Part shown: positions 11,640 to 22,829 of the stretch, piece after piece
Layout of the letters: every line of letters starts with the position of its first letter
Position numbering within the stretch: the first letter of the stretch is position 1
Origin: Cepaea nemoralis
Lineage: Eukaryota; Mollusca; Gastropoda; Stylommatophora; Helicidae
DNA length: 64,000 nt
Direction: 5' to 3'
Assembly: GCA_014155875.1 (NCBI GenBank)
Contig: JACEFZ010015104.1
Location: forward strand, 124,001 to 188,000
Translations under genes and position numbers: made by a program
Notes under the pieces: model-generated
What the model was told of the DNA's origin: nothing
What the model saw: the letters and a program-made list of their open reading frames with translations, nothing else
The model's database searches: none

Positions 11640-11850
11640 GGAAGCAGAAGCAGAAGAAAAAAAATTAGTAGAAGCAAAAGAAGAAAAAAGCAGCAGCAGC
11701 AGAAGAAAAGGAAGAAGAAGAAGAAGAAGAAGAAGCCGGCCACTGGGTTTGAATTCTACTTGGCGTAAGAACTCATTCTTAGCCTCCCGATGCGCTGATG
11801 ACGACGGAGTAGTGGGCCGGGGAAAGAGTATTGGGTATTCGCAGCATTCG
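11640..11850 (+). repeat. (GAA)n and interspersed repeat D, arm 2
   Basis: A GAA/GCA-rich stretch to about 11736, then repeat D in direct orientation. Together with 10917-11138 it forms a large inverted repeat with complementary CTT and GAA arrays. Confidence 0.7.
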
Positions 11851-11919
11851 TCTCAGAAACTATGCCACCGTTGTCTCCAAGATCTTGTCAGTTTGTTCAC
11901 ATGCCAAGAGTCACGAAGA

Positions 11920-12150
11920 AGTCTGAGGCCAAGTGGTTGCGACTCCTGCCTCCCGTTCCGAAGGTTGTGGGTTCGATTCCGGACCACATCGTTCAGTTGA
12001 CGAGTACACTTTTCTCAAAGACTCCTGGGGGTCGTCGCTGGAGCTACGGAGTTTGTGCGACGCTGGTCACCCTGCGGAGAGACATCGAGCCATACGGGAT
12101 AAAAATCCGGTGTAACGAAATCGATTCTCTTGCCTATTAAACCTTTTTTT
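11920..12150 (+). repeat. tRNA-derived SINE family A (copy 1)
   Basis: The head has a good box A (GAGGCCAAGTGGTTGCGAC) and box B (GGGTTCGATTCCGG). The body contains GACTCCTGGGGGTCGTCGCT and the 3' end is a T run near 12145-12155. The same family lies on the minus strand at 25385-25632. Confidence 0.8.
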
Positions 12151-12255
12151 TTTACAATTAAAAACCAAGAGTCATTGTCACGAAACAAATCATTGGCACC
12201 TTGCCGTCTTGACAGACGATAGTTTGTGCTCTAAAAAGGCATAGGCTAATAACTT

Positions 12256-12756
12256 TTAACTATGGCGGTAGCGAGTGTGACTGATAAGGCCAATTTGCGC
12301 TGTAAATGTCCGTTCACAGTGGGTGCATGTGAACACGTGGTCATTTCCACCATCATGCACCATCTTATGTCTCAAACGCTTGGTGTGTGACTTTTCTGCA
12401 ATAATTTTCTCCTTTGACTTTATTCCATTTCTGATATTTGCCCTCCATGCAACACGTTCAGCGGCGACTTGCTCCCAATGTACATTATCAATGCCTGTAT
12501 CAATCATGTCCCGCTTACACACATCTTTGTATCGTAGTAGAGGCCGACCCTGAGATCTCTTACCCATCTGTACTTCACCAAAAAAGATATCCTTTGGTAT
12601 TCTACCATCATCCATCCTCCTAAGATGTCCTATCCATCTAAGTCTACGAAGACTGAGCATGGAATAAACTGTCACACAACCTGATCTTTCCAATACTTCA
12701 GTATTTGTGATTTTGTCTTGCCACTTAATACCAAGAATTCTTCGCAGACACCGCAT
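12256..12756 (-). pseudogene. LINE C-terminal tail with zinc-finger-like end
   Basis: Third frame segment of the 12.2-15.9 kb LINE. It carries MRCLRRILGIKWQDKI, RLRWIGHLRRMDDGRIPKD, GKRSQGRPLLRYKDV and, at the end, CTHCERTFTAQIGLISHTR plus a final His. That end is a Cys-x2-Cys...His-His motif common at the C terminus of invertebrate LINE proteins. The first in-frame ATG is internal; the segment is the continuation of the RT ORF, not an independent gene. Confidence 0.85.
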
Positions 12757-12826
12757 ATGAAAGCTGTTTAAATTGTTCTCTTGGTGTGAGTAAGTTGTCC
12801 AGGTTTCACTGCCATAGAGAAGAGTA

Positions 12827-14797
12827 CTAAGGACACAGGCTTGATAGACAAGGACTTTTGTTTTGGCAGTAAGCTTCCTGTTCTCCCAGACTCTTTTTTC
12901 TTAACCTGTTCATTGTTGTTGCTGCCTTACCAATCCGGATGTTGATTTCCTGATCTAGGGATAATTTGCTATTTACCACTGATCCTAGATATGTAAAATG
13001 GTCTACTATCTCTAGTTCGGCGTCGTCAATAAAGATTGATGGTACCCCATGTGCACCTTGTGACATAATCTGTGTCTTCTTTTTGCTAATTGTTAAACCA
13101 AATTCAGAACAAGCATTGGAGAATGCAGATAGTAGACATTGCAATTCTTCCTCAGAGTGGGTCGTAACTGCAGCATCATCTGCAAAAAGCAACTCTCTGA
13201 TCAGTACCCTCCTAATTTTGGTCTTAGCCTTCAATCTCTGAGCATTGTAGAGGCCGCCATCTGAGCGTGAGTGAATGTATATACCACCATCCTGATCACG
13301 AAATGCATATTTCAGTAGAAGTGAAAAGTATATTCCAAAGAGGGTGGGAACTAGTACACAACCTTGCTTAACTCCACTCTTGATTTCAAATTCTTCAGAA
13401 GTTGCACCATCAAACTTGATTATACCATTCATGCCTGTGTGGAACGATTCCACAATGGACAGAAGAGTTGGTGGGCAGCCAATCTTCTTTAGTGCCTTGA
13501 ACAGACCCTCACGACTGACCAAATCAAATGCCTTTGTGAGGTCGATGAAGGCAATAAACAGTGGTTGATTCTGTTCACGGCATTTTTCTTGCATTTGTCG
13601 CAATGAGAATATCATATCAGTGGTAGACCGGTTCTGTCGAAAGCCACACTGTGATTCGGGGTAGACTTGATCTCCTAGGACTTGAAGTCTGCGCAGAACA
13701 ATTCTGGCAAATACTTTTCCAACAATACACAGACGTGAGATACCCCTATAGTTGTTGCAGTCGCTCCGATCACCCTTGTTCTTGTACAGTGTTATGATGC
13801 TTGAATCTTTGAAATCCTGTGGGACGTGTCCTTCACGCCAGCATAGCTCTATTAGCTGGTGGATCTGTATAGTGAGTGTGTCTTGCCCACTCCTGATAAC
13901 CTCTATTGGAATCCCATCCTTACCTGGAGCCTTGCTAGATGCAAGTTCATTTATAGCACACTTAACTTCTGTTATGGTGGGAAGTGTGTCCAGGTGGTCA
14001 AGAGTTGGTAGAGCCTCTATGGCGTTGAGGGCATCATCCGCTAGTTTGGTCTCACTTGAGTAAAGCTCCAAATAGTGCTCTACCCATCTGTCCATCTGCT
14101 GTTTCTTATCAGTGATGATTTCTCCAGTCAAGGTTTTCAATGGTGCACTTCTTTTGATCACTGGACCACAGGCTTTCTTTATTCCTTCATACATACTTCT
14201 TATGTCTCCCTTATCACTTGCGATTTGAATGGACTCACATAACTTGATCCAATAATCATTTGCACACTGCCTGGCAGCCTTTTGCACATCCTTCCTAGCT
14301 TGCCTTAGCTCACTCAGAGTGTTACGCGTTGGTCTTTCCTTGTTTCTTAAGAGAGCTTTCTTCTTCTTATCAATCAAGGGCTGCAGAGTCTCGCTGTTGG
14401 CCGCAAACCAGTCCTGCCTCTTATGATCCACAGTGACGTAAACCCCTACGGCAGTTTTATAAAGAGTTTCCTTAATTTGACCCCACTTTTCATTTACTGT
14501 ACAATTTTCTGGTGTATCAGAGAAAGCGTCTTCAAGTTGCTGTTGAAACTGAAAGCACTTTTCAGGATCATGAGTGTTAATAATATTAATCCTGGGGCTA
14601 GATTTGTGTTTAGCTGTGTAGATTCTCTTTGGTCTCAGTCTAACCCTTGCAACAACCAAAGAATGATCTGTATCACAGTCAGCACTGTGGTAACTACGAG
14701 TCAATGATATATGGTTCAGATGTTGTCTCCGTGTGATGATGAAGTCCAGCTGGTGCCAATGGCCGGATCTTGGATGTTTCCATGTGACCTTATGCAT
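12827..14797 (-). pseudogene. LINE end of endonuclease plus reverse transcriptase
   Basis: 656 codons. Residues 1-50 finish the endonuclease. Residues about 290-620 are a reverse transcriptase that copies the element's RNA at the nicked target. Visible RT blocks are SSKAPGKDGIPIEV near 290, NYRGISRLC near 350, CGFRQNRSTTDM near 385, the first catalytic Asp in FIAFIDLTKAFD (Asp 419), SGVKQGCVL near 475, and LLFADDAAV (Asp 540/541, the FADD form of YxDD). DHFTYLGS lies near the end. All catalytic residues remain. The frame is lost after MNRLRKKSLG at a T/A homopolymer (about 12894-12900); the tail resumes in another frame. It overlaps nothing of the host and is flanked by SINE A. Confidence 0.9.
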
Positions 14798-14806
14798 CTC
14801 TTTTGT

Positions 14807-15391
14807 TTAAAAAAAAGAGTTTGTAATACATAAGTCATTACTGGTGCAATGCTCCAGCAGCCTTTGCCCATTTTCATTCATGCGACCGATGTTGTATTTT
14901 CCAAGGGACACTGGCCATGAACTCGAGTCCTTGCCCACACGAGCATTGAAATCGCCGAGCATATAAATGTAGTCAGATTTTGGAACTGCCTTGATCACGG
15001 AGTCTAACTCCTCATAGAACAAATCCTTCACATCATCAGAGGAATCGAGTGTCGGTGCATATGCAGTAATAATGGTGGCAAACCCACAAGAGGTTGCCAA
15101 GCGCAGGGATAATAGTCTTTCATTTCCTCCTGCTGGAATTTCAATCATTCCCAGTAGCGAATTCTTCACTGCAAAGCCCACACCGTGTTGCCTTTTTTCT
15201 GCCTGCCCTCTACCCTTCCAGAAAAAGGTGTAGTTGTTTTCCCTGAGTGACCCTTCCTCAGCGAGGCGAGTCTCCTGCAGGCCAGCAATATCAATGTTAA
15301 GACGATTGAGTTTGGCATCAATCACAGCCGTTTTTCTCACATCGTCAATATTGGTCAAGTCAGTGGAAAATCCTGGACACATGGTTCTCAC
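14807..15391 (-). pseudogene. LINE endonuclease domain (N-terminal part)
   Basis: Encodes an AP-endonuclease-like (exonuclease-endonuclease-phosphatase fold) domain, which in LINEs nicks target DNA to prime reverse transcription. Visible motifs are DIAGLQETRL near residue 32 (catalytic Glu), AYAPTLDSSD near residue 110 and MLGDFNARVG near residue 144 (catalytic Asp/Asn). The frame ends early, just after TNSFF. The rest of the domain, including the SGHWHQLDFI block and the terminal DTDHSL (Asp-His), continues in the next frame from 14797. The break coincides with a run of eight A/T at about 14810-14818, so it is one indel, either a real mutation or an assembly error. ORF starts at MRTMCPG; the true LINE start is probably further upstream. 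Confidence 0.8.
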
Positions 15392-16005
15392 GTTCCAGGT
15401 TGCAAGCCGTAGCTTGAGGTTTCTATTTTTATTTTTGTTTGTACCTGGTGCATTGGTTTTACAGCCTGCGATTCAGATTTTGTCCTAGCCCCAAGCACCC
15501 ATTGAAGCAGGCAGGCTGTGGCGGATCAGCACCCTATTGGCTGGGGGCTGCCCAGCTTGAGGCGGGCGGTAGCTGATCAGTGACACCTATAGGTGTCTCC
15601 CACCGTCAGAGGCAACGCGTGGCGCCCCATGTCTACGCCAACTGACAAGGACTTATAACCCGTAACAGTTGCCTCTCGCTTTGATTCAGAGACCAGTTAA
15701 GACCAGGGATGGAGTTATTGCCTCTCCATAGCACAAAGCCTGGGCTAAAATATAGAGATCATGTGTTGCCCATGCAGCATGATCCCTCTCTCGGCCTGCT
15801 TAGTTCACTCCAGAGGAAAGGTAACACCCCTACATCTGGAACAAGACAAGCTGCAGAAGCTGCCGGATCAGCAAAGCAATTCTCTAACGAAACAAAACAT
15901 CATCGATAAACCGATTCATTGTTCTCATTCTTGCATTTAGTGACAGTGATTTGCCACATCAGATACTTTCTTATCATCTGAGATACAGCTTGTGCTTGGC
16001 CTAGG

Positions 16006-16192
16006 TGCCGTGTTGAAGGCGTTACGCACGCAATTCCCAATGCCGTATACCGCGTTCGAAACACAGCTGCGGGAGATCTGGAAGCAGACCGTCTTGTCCT
16101 GGTTTTCATACAATGGTATGAGTGCAGGCCGTTCGAAAAGCAACGGCAAACTAGTGTACGTAAACTTGCCAAGAATCACACATTGCCAATAA
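16006..16192 (+). repeat. SINE family C (copy 4)
   Basis: Plus-strand copy with head GTTGAAGGCGTTACGCACGC, box B-like CGCGTTCGAAACAC, GAAGCAGACCGTCTTGTCCT and the body ending in TTGCCAAGAATCACACATTG. It is among the best-preserved heads in the window. Confidence 0.75.
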
Positions 16193-16384
16193 TTCTGCAT
16201 TTTAATCTCTGCCTCGTGTTTTTCATTTGATTTTATGCCTGCCCCTGAATATTTTTAATTTATTCACTTAGTTAACCACTTCCCCTTCTATTATATCATA
16301 TTGTAATGTCATCTTTTTTGGGTGGATTTAACAATTGTTACTGTTTTCTTGATATTCAACAAGAGTCCCATATTGGCACTCTTT

Positions 16385-16822
16385 ATTACTTATGTGCGGA
16401 GCTCACCAAACCCGACACCTCACGTTGTGTCAACGGCTTCGGGGGGAGGGGGGGTGCAACTGGGAGGGTACAAGCCTTACCCTTGTTCAAGGAAATTCAA
16501 ACTAAAGACTAAATGGCACGGCAAAGCAGACCAGGCGCTAAGCCTTGGTCGGCAACTGGTCTAGGATCGAAGCTCCGACAGGTGGACAGTTTGATCATTG
16601 CCTTGCTGATCCGGCAGCCTCTGCAGCTTGTCTTGTTCCAGACGTATGGGTGTTAACTTTTCCTCTGGAATAAACTAGGCAGGCCGAGGGAGGGGTCATG
16701 CTGCGTGGACAACGCATGGTCTCTAAATTCATCCTAGGCTTTGTGCTATGGAGAGGTATAACTCCAGTTTACAAACTATCATCTGTCAAGACGGCAAGGT
16801 GCCACTCAGTCAGTCAGTCAGT
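16385..16822 (+). mobile_element. Half-LINE: 5' end joined to extreme 3' end
   Basis: Positions 16385-16768 match the 5' region of the 12.2-15.9 kb LINE (for example CTAGGATCGAAGCTCCGACA and GGCAGGCCGAGGGAGGGGTC). At about 16770 the sequence jumps directly to that LINE's 3' end (CATCTGTCAAGACGGCAAGG), followed by a (CAGT)n tail at 16803-16822. All coding sequence is missing. This is a SINE-like deletion derivative that would depend on the full LINE. Confidence 0.7.
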
Positions 16823-16977
16823 CATTACTAATGTGGAAATGTTGCAGATCTCCTGCATGATTAGCTATCACAACAGTGACATCCGCATAGCGTAGATTGT
16901 GTATGTTGTAACCTGCAACCCGTATTCGTGTCCTCTCACAGATCTTTCTGTTTATTAATTCGCTACAGAAAGCAAAA

Positions 16978-17207
16978 TATTAGTTGCATATCCTTCACAG
17001 GACGAGGCAGTCAACCCGAGCATTTGTTAGCTGTTTGTGATTTCTTGGCAAGTTTACATTCTGCTATTTGCCACTGCTTTCTGAACGACCGGCACTGATA
17101 TCATTTCATGAAAACCAACACAAGGCAGTCTTCTTTTTTCAAATCTCCCGCAGCTGTGTTTCGAACGCTGTATGAGGGATAATGAATTGCGTTTGTAACC
17201 TTTTCGC

Positions 17208-17214
<7 letters not shown>
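16978..17214 (-). repeat. SINE family C (copy 5) abutting (GA)n
   Basis: Full minus-strand copy from the ATTAGTTGCATATCC end to the CGCCACGGAG head, followed directly by a GA array at 17213-17269. Positions 17270-18110 show no gene. They contain a run of C at about 17937-17955. Confidence 0.75.
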
Positions 17215-17270
<56 letters not shown>

Positions 17271-18114
17271 GCGGTGACAAAATACACCCTAATCTTACTC
17301 CTTGTGGAATGTCTTCTGAATTTACCCTAGATTTCTGGAATATGAGCTGCCAAACAACCCCTCCCCCCTGTTCCCTCCATTCCAGCCTCCGTCTGGCACG
17401 AGTGTATGCACTAGTGACAGCAGCAGTGATCGCCCGACCGCCATGACACTGACAGCACACAGTGAGTTCAATCCCTCCCGCCAAAACCTTCCGTTGACAG
17501 TCTCGTCTGCCTGGGTCTCGCCACACATGTCAATTATCCACCTTTCTGTCTGTTAACGAACCTCTGACCCCCGCTAGGGACGAGCAACAAGGGAGAAAAT
17601 CTAACCACATTGTCTTATCTTAGGAAAGTGGGTCGCCAATGTACACATAAATGCAACACAGAGCGCTCATGGTGTGTTGTGAGCACGCACGCCAAAGCTG
17701 ACAGGTTCGCTGTATTCTGTTTAGTGCAACTGTCTTTTCTTAGTTCTTAATATTATATTATCCAGTTTGATAGCCCAAGTGTTTTGAAGATTAAACCCCA
17801 TATTTCGCTGCCGGAGTGCCAGACAACACAAGCCTCCATGTGAGCAGTTGTTCCAACAATTCATCTAGGTTTCGGATAAAAACTTCCAGAATGGTAAGTA
17901 ATTATTTCGATCAGTATTATCTTCCCCCTCCCCCTCCCCCCCCCCCCCCCCCCCAGTTAACATTGGTTTTTCGCTTATTTCCCCTGGATATGCGTGGAAT
18001 GAATTTAACGGTGGTGAAGTCGTAGAGGAGGCAGGAGAGGACCCGGTTGGAGGCGGGCACGGGACATTGAAGATACCCTTCATATGCACGAGGCGGGAGA
18101 GATGTCCAGAGATC

Positions 18115-18290
18115 GAGAGGTTTTTCTTCTTCTTCTTCTTCTTCGTTCATCCGGAGTTTTTTTTTTCCGGACGTGATTGCGTTGTGCCTGTTTACAGCAG
18201 AGCTGCGTTCTTGCGCCGTTAGGCCGACACATCCGACTTCTGCGGGCATTTGTTGACCGGGTTAACCTTCCCGGGGGAGAGCTTTTTCGA
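18115..18290 (-). repeat. Interspersed repeat E (copy 1) with (CTT)n
   Basis: Contains GATTGCGTTGTGCCTGTTTA, GCAGAGCTGCG and GGCCGACACATCCGACTTCT next to a CTT run. The same block next to a CTT array lies at 53700-53960. It is an unclassified dispersed repeat. Confidence 0.65.
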
Positions 18291-18291
18291 C

Positions 18292-20560
18292 ACGCCGTGA
18301 TGAGGGCGCCATGATGAGAACGACGTGAGGAGAGTGACGTGAGGAGAGCACAGGGATGATAGCACAGTGATGAGGGCGACGTGACGAGAGCACAGTGATG
18401 AGAGCGACGTGATGAGAGCACAGTAATGAGAGCAACGTGATGAGAGCACAGTAATGAGAGCAACGTGATGAGAGCACAGTAATGAGAGCGACGCGATGAG
18501 AGCAACACGATGAGAGCACAGTAATGAGAGCAACGTGATGAGAGCACAGTAATGAGAGCAACGTGATGAGAGCACAGTAATGAGAGCAACGCGATAAGAG
18601 CACAGTAATGAGAGCAACGTGATGAGAGCACAGTAATGAGAGCAACGTGAGAGAGCACAGAAATGAGAGCACAGTAATGAGAGCGACGCGACGAGAGCAC
18701 AGTAATGAGAGCGACGCGATGAGAGCACATTAATGAGAGCAACGTGACGAGATCACAGTAATGAGAGCGACGTGATGAGAGCACAGTGATGAGAGCACAG
18801 TAATATGAGCGACGCGATGAGAGCACAGCAATGAGAACGTCGTGATGAGAGCACAGTAATGAGAGCAATGTGATGAGAGCACAGTAATGAGAGCAACGCG
18901 ATGAGAGCACAGTAATGAGAGCAACGTGATGAGAGCACAGTAATGAGAGCACAGTAATGAGAGCACAGTAATGAGAGCAACGTGACAAGAGCATAGTAAT
19001 GAGAGCGACGTGACAAGAGCACAGTGATGAGAGCGACGTGACGAGCGCACAGTGAAGATAGCGATGGTATGAGAGCAACGTGATGAGAGCGACGGTATGA
19101 GAGCACAATGATGAGAGCGACGCGACGAGAGCACAGTAACGAGAGAAACGTGATGAGAGCACATTAATGAGAGCGACGTTATGAGAGCACAGTGATGAGA
19201 GCACACTAACGAGAGCGACGGTATGAGAGCACAGTGAAGATAGCGATGGTATGAGAGCAACGTGATGAGAGCGACGGTATGAGAGCACAGTGATGAGAGC
19301 GACGCGACGAGAGCACAGTAACGAGAGAAACGTGATGAGAGCACATTAATGAGAGCGACGGTATGAGAGCACAGTAACGAGAGAAACGTGATGAGAGCAC
19401 ATTAATGAGAGCGACGGTATGAGAGCACAGTGATGAGAGCACACTAACGAGAGCGACGGTATGAGAGCACAGTGAAGATAGCGATGGTATGAGAGCAACG
19501 TGATGAGAGCGACGGTATGAGAGCACAGTGATGAGAGCGACGCGACGAGAGCACAGTAACGAGAGAAACGTGATGAGAGCACATTAATGAGAGCGACGGT
19601 ACGAGAGCACAGTGATGAGAGCACAGTAATGAGAGCGACGTGACTAGAGCACAGTAATGAGAGTGACGCGATGAGAGCACAGTAATGAGAGCGACGCGAT
19701 GAGAGCACAGTAATGAGAGCAACGTGATGAGAACACAGTAATGAGAGCAACGTGATGAGAGCACATTAATGAGAGCAACGCGATGAGAGCACAGTAATGA
19801 GAGCAACGCGATGAGAGCACAGTAATGAGAGCAACGTGATGAGAGCACAGTAATGAGAGCAACGTGACGAGAGCACAGTAATGAGAGCGACGCGATGAGA
19901 GCACAGTAATGAGAGCGACGCGATGAGAGCACAGTAATGAGAGCAATGTGATGAGAACACAGTAATGAGAGCGACGTGACAAGAGCACAGTAATGAGAGC
20001 GACGTGATGAGACCACAGTAATGAGAGCGACGTGATGAGAGCACACTAATGAGAGCGACGTGATGAGAGCACAGTAACGAGAGCAATGTGATGAGAGCAA
20101 CGTGACGAGAGCACAGTGATGAGAGCGACGTGACAAGAGCACAGTAATGAGAGCGACGTGATGAGAGCGACGTGACGAGAGCACAGTGAAGATAGCGATG
20201 ATATGAGAGCAACGTGATGAGAGCGACGGTATGAGAGAGCACAGTGATGAGAGCGACGCGACGAGAGCACAGTAACGAGAGAAACGTGATGAGAGCACAT
20301 TAATGAGAGCACAGTGATGAGAGCACAGTAATGAGAGCGACGTGACGAGAGCACAGTAATGAGAGCGACGTGACGAGAGCACCGTGATGAGAGCACAGTG
20401 ATGAGAGCGACGCGACGAGAGCATAGTGATGAGAGCACAGTAATGAGAGCGACGCGACGAGAGAATAGTGATGAGAGCACAGTGATGAGAGCAACGTGAT
20501 GAGAGCACAGTGATGAGAGCACAGTGATGAGAGCACCGTGACGAGAGCGACGTGACGAGA
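18292..20560. repeat. 2.3-kb minisatellite with 14-bp core and 28-bp unit
   Basis: Built from alternating GTGATGAGAGCACA and GTAATGAGAGCAAC half-units. A longer higher-order block (with GTGAAGATAGCGATGGTATG) is repeated at about 19225-19365, 19465-19600 and 20185-20300. All minus frames stay open for hundreds of codons because the core lacks stops, so the frames are not genes. Confidence 0.95.
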
Positions 20561-20654
20561 ACCGCGTTCTACAAAAGATAAAAGCTGCGAAAATGTTAAC
20601 AATTTGAAGGAAAAAAAAAACAAGCGTAGTACTGGGATTGTTGTTGTTACGGTT

Positions 20655-20900
20655 CGCTTGTTGTGAACTCAAGCATAGTCCACATTGGACTGAATGTTGC
20701 GTGTGGGTCAGATTTCCTCATTACCAGTGTCCCTCGCGAACCCACTCCGGCTTGTGAGGTACTTAAAATGTACGTCACCAATTCAAGGACGAGAAGTCAG
20801 CATTTTAGTTTTGCTGACCGGTGTAGATGTTGAACCCTTTACCTCGGCATCAGCACACCGGAAGGTTAAGAGCGGACGCCTATCCATTCGGCCATGCTGA
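20655..20900 (-). repeat. SINE family B (copy 4)
   Basis: Best-preserved copy. In minus orientation: CAGCATGGCCGAATGGATAG (box A), GAGGTAAAGGGTTCAACATC (box B), then the body through GGACACTGGTAATGAGGAAA. This copy shows the tRNA-derived head most clearly. Confidence 0.75.
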
Positions 20901-20919
20901 CTTAGGGTAATAGGACTAA

Positions 20920-21130
20920 TACGGTATGACAGAATCACCGATGTGGAGCTCTGGATACATTCCCAGTGAACCAAGAGGTTGTGAAGGGATGTTGGCGCTG
21001 GGTAAGAGACACGCTGAGAAAACATGAGGACAATATAACTAAACACTCTCTTGTATTGAACCCACAAGGCAAACAAAATAGCGACAGACCCAAAAATACT
21101 CGGAGAAGGGAATTACAGAGATAATAATAT
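20920..21130 (+). pseudogene. LINE tail fragment (WRWIGHTLRKP type, decayed)
   Basis: Nucleotide-level match to 8213-8480 (ACAGAATCACCGATGTGGAG, GTTGGCGCTGGGTAAGAGAC, CTCTTGTATTGAACCCACAA). It is badly frameshifted. From 21131 to 21400 there is only a GAA run and unremarkable AT-rich sequence. Confidence 0.55.
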
Positions 21131-21404
21131 TATTGGCCTATATGCCAATGGGGGATAAAGACGAAGAAGAAGAAGAAGAAGAAGTGTAGGTAAGTTTTAG
21201 AAAATTACAATTACAAAATACAGAGAACGATACGGCAAGAAGCTTTCATCAGCAAACAATAACAAGAATCAAACGCCATCAACATAGAAGAGAGAAATGA
21301 CACTAAAGTAACAACATTATGACATCATATTACGGAACCATGGGAAATGTTATATTAAAAAAAAAAAAAGCCAGTAGAATGAAATTAAATCTATAGTACT
21401 TAAC

Positions 21405-21630
21405 TTCGTGGCTAAGGGGAAATGAACGGCATCCACAAAGCCTCGGCACATCCAGTCGAGGGCTCAAAATCTTCTGCGGGCGATCTGGAAGCCGACCGCC
21501 TTGCGTTGATTTCAATGGTACGAAGCGTTGATCGTTCAGAAAGCAATGGCAAACTACTGAATGTAAACATTGCCAAGTAAATCACAGAGAGTCAAACAAT
21601 GCTGTTGTTGATTGTGACGTTCTGTAAAGA
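21405..21630 (+). repeat. SINE family C (copy 6)
   Basis: Plus-strand copy, CTTCTGCGGGCGATCTGGAA through GTTCAGAAAGCAATGGCAAA to GTGACGTTCTGTAAAGAACG. The head is diverged. Confidence 0.65.
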
Positions 21631-22140
21631 ACGTGCGACTAATTTTGTAACGTAGCCCAGATACCTCAATTATAACAAGGCGCATCCACTGGCGCGTGCT
21701 GTTTCACAGATTCAGCGCCAAACAAAAGTAGGTTTGGATTTTAAAAAAATGTTTTCCCGTGATGAATTTGAATAACGAATACACAAACAATAGATTGCAC
21801 GATTTATTGCCTGGCATATTTCGCTGCATCTCGTCAGGTACATACTGCAGAAATCACACAACTTACGTGAATTAATTAGATAAATCCCTCAAACTGAAAT
21901 ATACACATGTATAAGCCACGAAGCCGGCGTAATGTGAATTAATCAAAAAAAAAAAAAACGAATAGTAGAATCAGAAAGCTATATTATAACACGATCACAA
22001 GTGACACAATGAACGTTGACGCTAAAAATGTCGTCAGTACACAAACAACAAACACCGACACAACTACATGAACAACTCTAATGTAAGACCGAGGTAAATG
22101 AAGGTGTAGAGACGTGTACGATGATACAACAGTGAGCTCA

Positions 22141-22297
22141 GACAACTTAGTGAAGGTGTAGAGAAATGTACGAAGACACGACAATAACCCATAAAACTTA
22201 ATGTGTAGAGAAATGTACGAAGACACGACAATAACCCATAAAACTTAAGGTGTAGAGAAATGTACGAAGACACGACAATAACCCATAAAACTTAATA
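22141..22297. repeat. Short tandem repeat, GTGTAGAGAAATGTACGAAG units
   Basis: Three to four copies of a unit of about 48-60 bp containing GTGTAGAGAAATGTACGAAG, ACACGACAATAACCCATAAA and variable spacers. Confidence 0.8.
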
Positions 22298-22349
22298 AAC
22301 ACGTAGAGAAAGTATTAGAGGAAGTACGATCAGCAAGCAGGCATCAGTG

Positions 22350-22770
22350 GTGAAGAGGTAGCGAAAGCGATTCCGAATCCCGCATACCGTGTCCGAAATG
22401 AACCTGCAGGTGAATTGAAAGCAGACCGCTTGGCAGTGGCGTGCAGAGGTTCTTTGATGCCCGGGGCCAACCCCTTGATTGGATGCCCCTAAATTGTTCT
22501 TTCCCTAATTCATTCCTCCTCCCATCCCACTGCACTGTGCTGTCCCCTCTCCCTAATTGGATGCCCCCCTCCAGGCTAGATGCCCGGGGCTGTCGCACTC
22601 CCGCACCCCACTTTGCACGCCACTGCCGCCTGGTAGTGATTTTTAACAATAGTATGAGCGTCGGTGGTTCAGAAAACAATAGCAAACTACTGAACATAAA
22701 CTTGCCTAGTAAATCACAGACTCCCTCAATGCTGGGGTTGATTGCGTCGTCTTGTAAAAGATATGCAGCC
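22350..22770 (+). repeat. SINE family C (copy 7), split by a hAT MITE
   Basis: The head and GCAGACCGC part lie at 22350-22433. The body (AACAATAGTATGAGCGTCGG to GTCTTGTAAAAGATATGCAG) resumes at 22626. The two parts form one SINE when the 192-bp insert is removed. Confidence 0.75.
22434..22625. mobile_element. 192-bp hAT-type MITE
   Basis: Perfect 12-bp terminal inverted repeats, CAGTGGCGTGCA at the left and TGCACGCCACTG at the right. The flanks are 8-bp near-identical duplications, CCGCTTGG (22426-22433) and CCGCCTGG (22626-22633). CAGTG-type ends with 8-bp target duplication are the signature of hAT transposons. There is no transposase, so it is non-autonomous. Confidence 0.85.
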
Positions 22771-22829
22771 ATCAAACGATCATCAGTAGAAAGTCTGAAG
22801 AAAGGGAGGTCACCAGGCTAAGGTTATAG

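Larger units (their letters stand above)
12180..15888 (-). mobile_element. Nearly full-length non-LTR retrotransposon (LINE, RTE-like?)
   Basis: In minus orientation it has a long GC-rich 5' region (about 15888 to 15400), an apurinic-type endonuclease, a reverse transcriptase and a basic tail with a CCHH-like finger. It ends in a short 3' UTR containing GTCAAGACGGCAAGGTGCCA near 12200. The 5' region is shared with three other copies (16385-16820, 36408-36765, 40214-41280). The 5' end here stops inside the homologous region, so it is slightly 5'-truncated. Two frame disruptions break the ORF. I place it near RTE/BovB from the CFDP2-like endonuclease, with low certainty about the clade. Confidence 0.85.

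Noticed and set aside
18080..20670. Ser/Leu/Cys-rich frames of 100-400 codons on the minus strand
   Set aside because: Produced by a stop-free 14-bp tandem repeat; all three frames are equally open and no start, splice or domain signal supports any of them.
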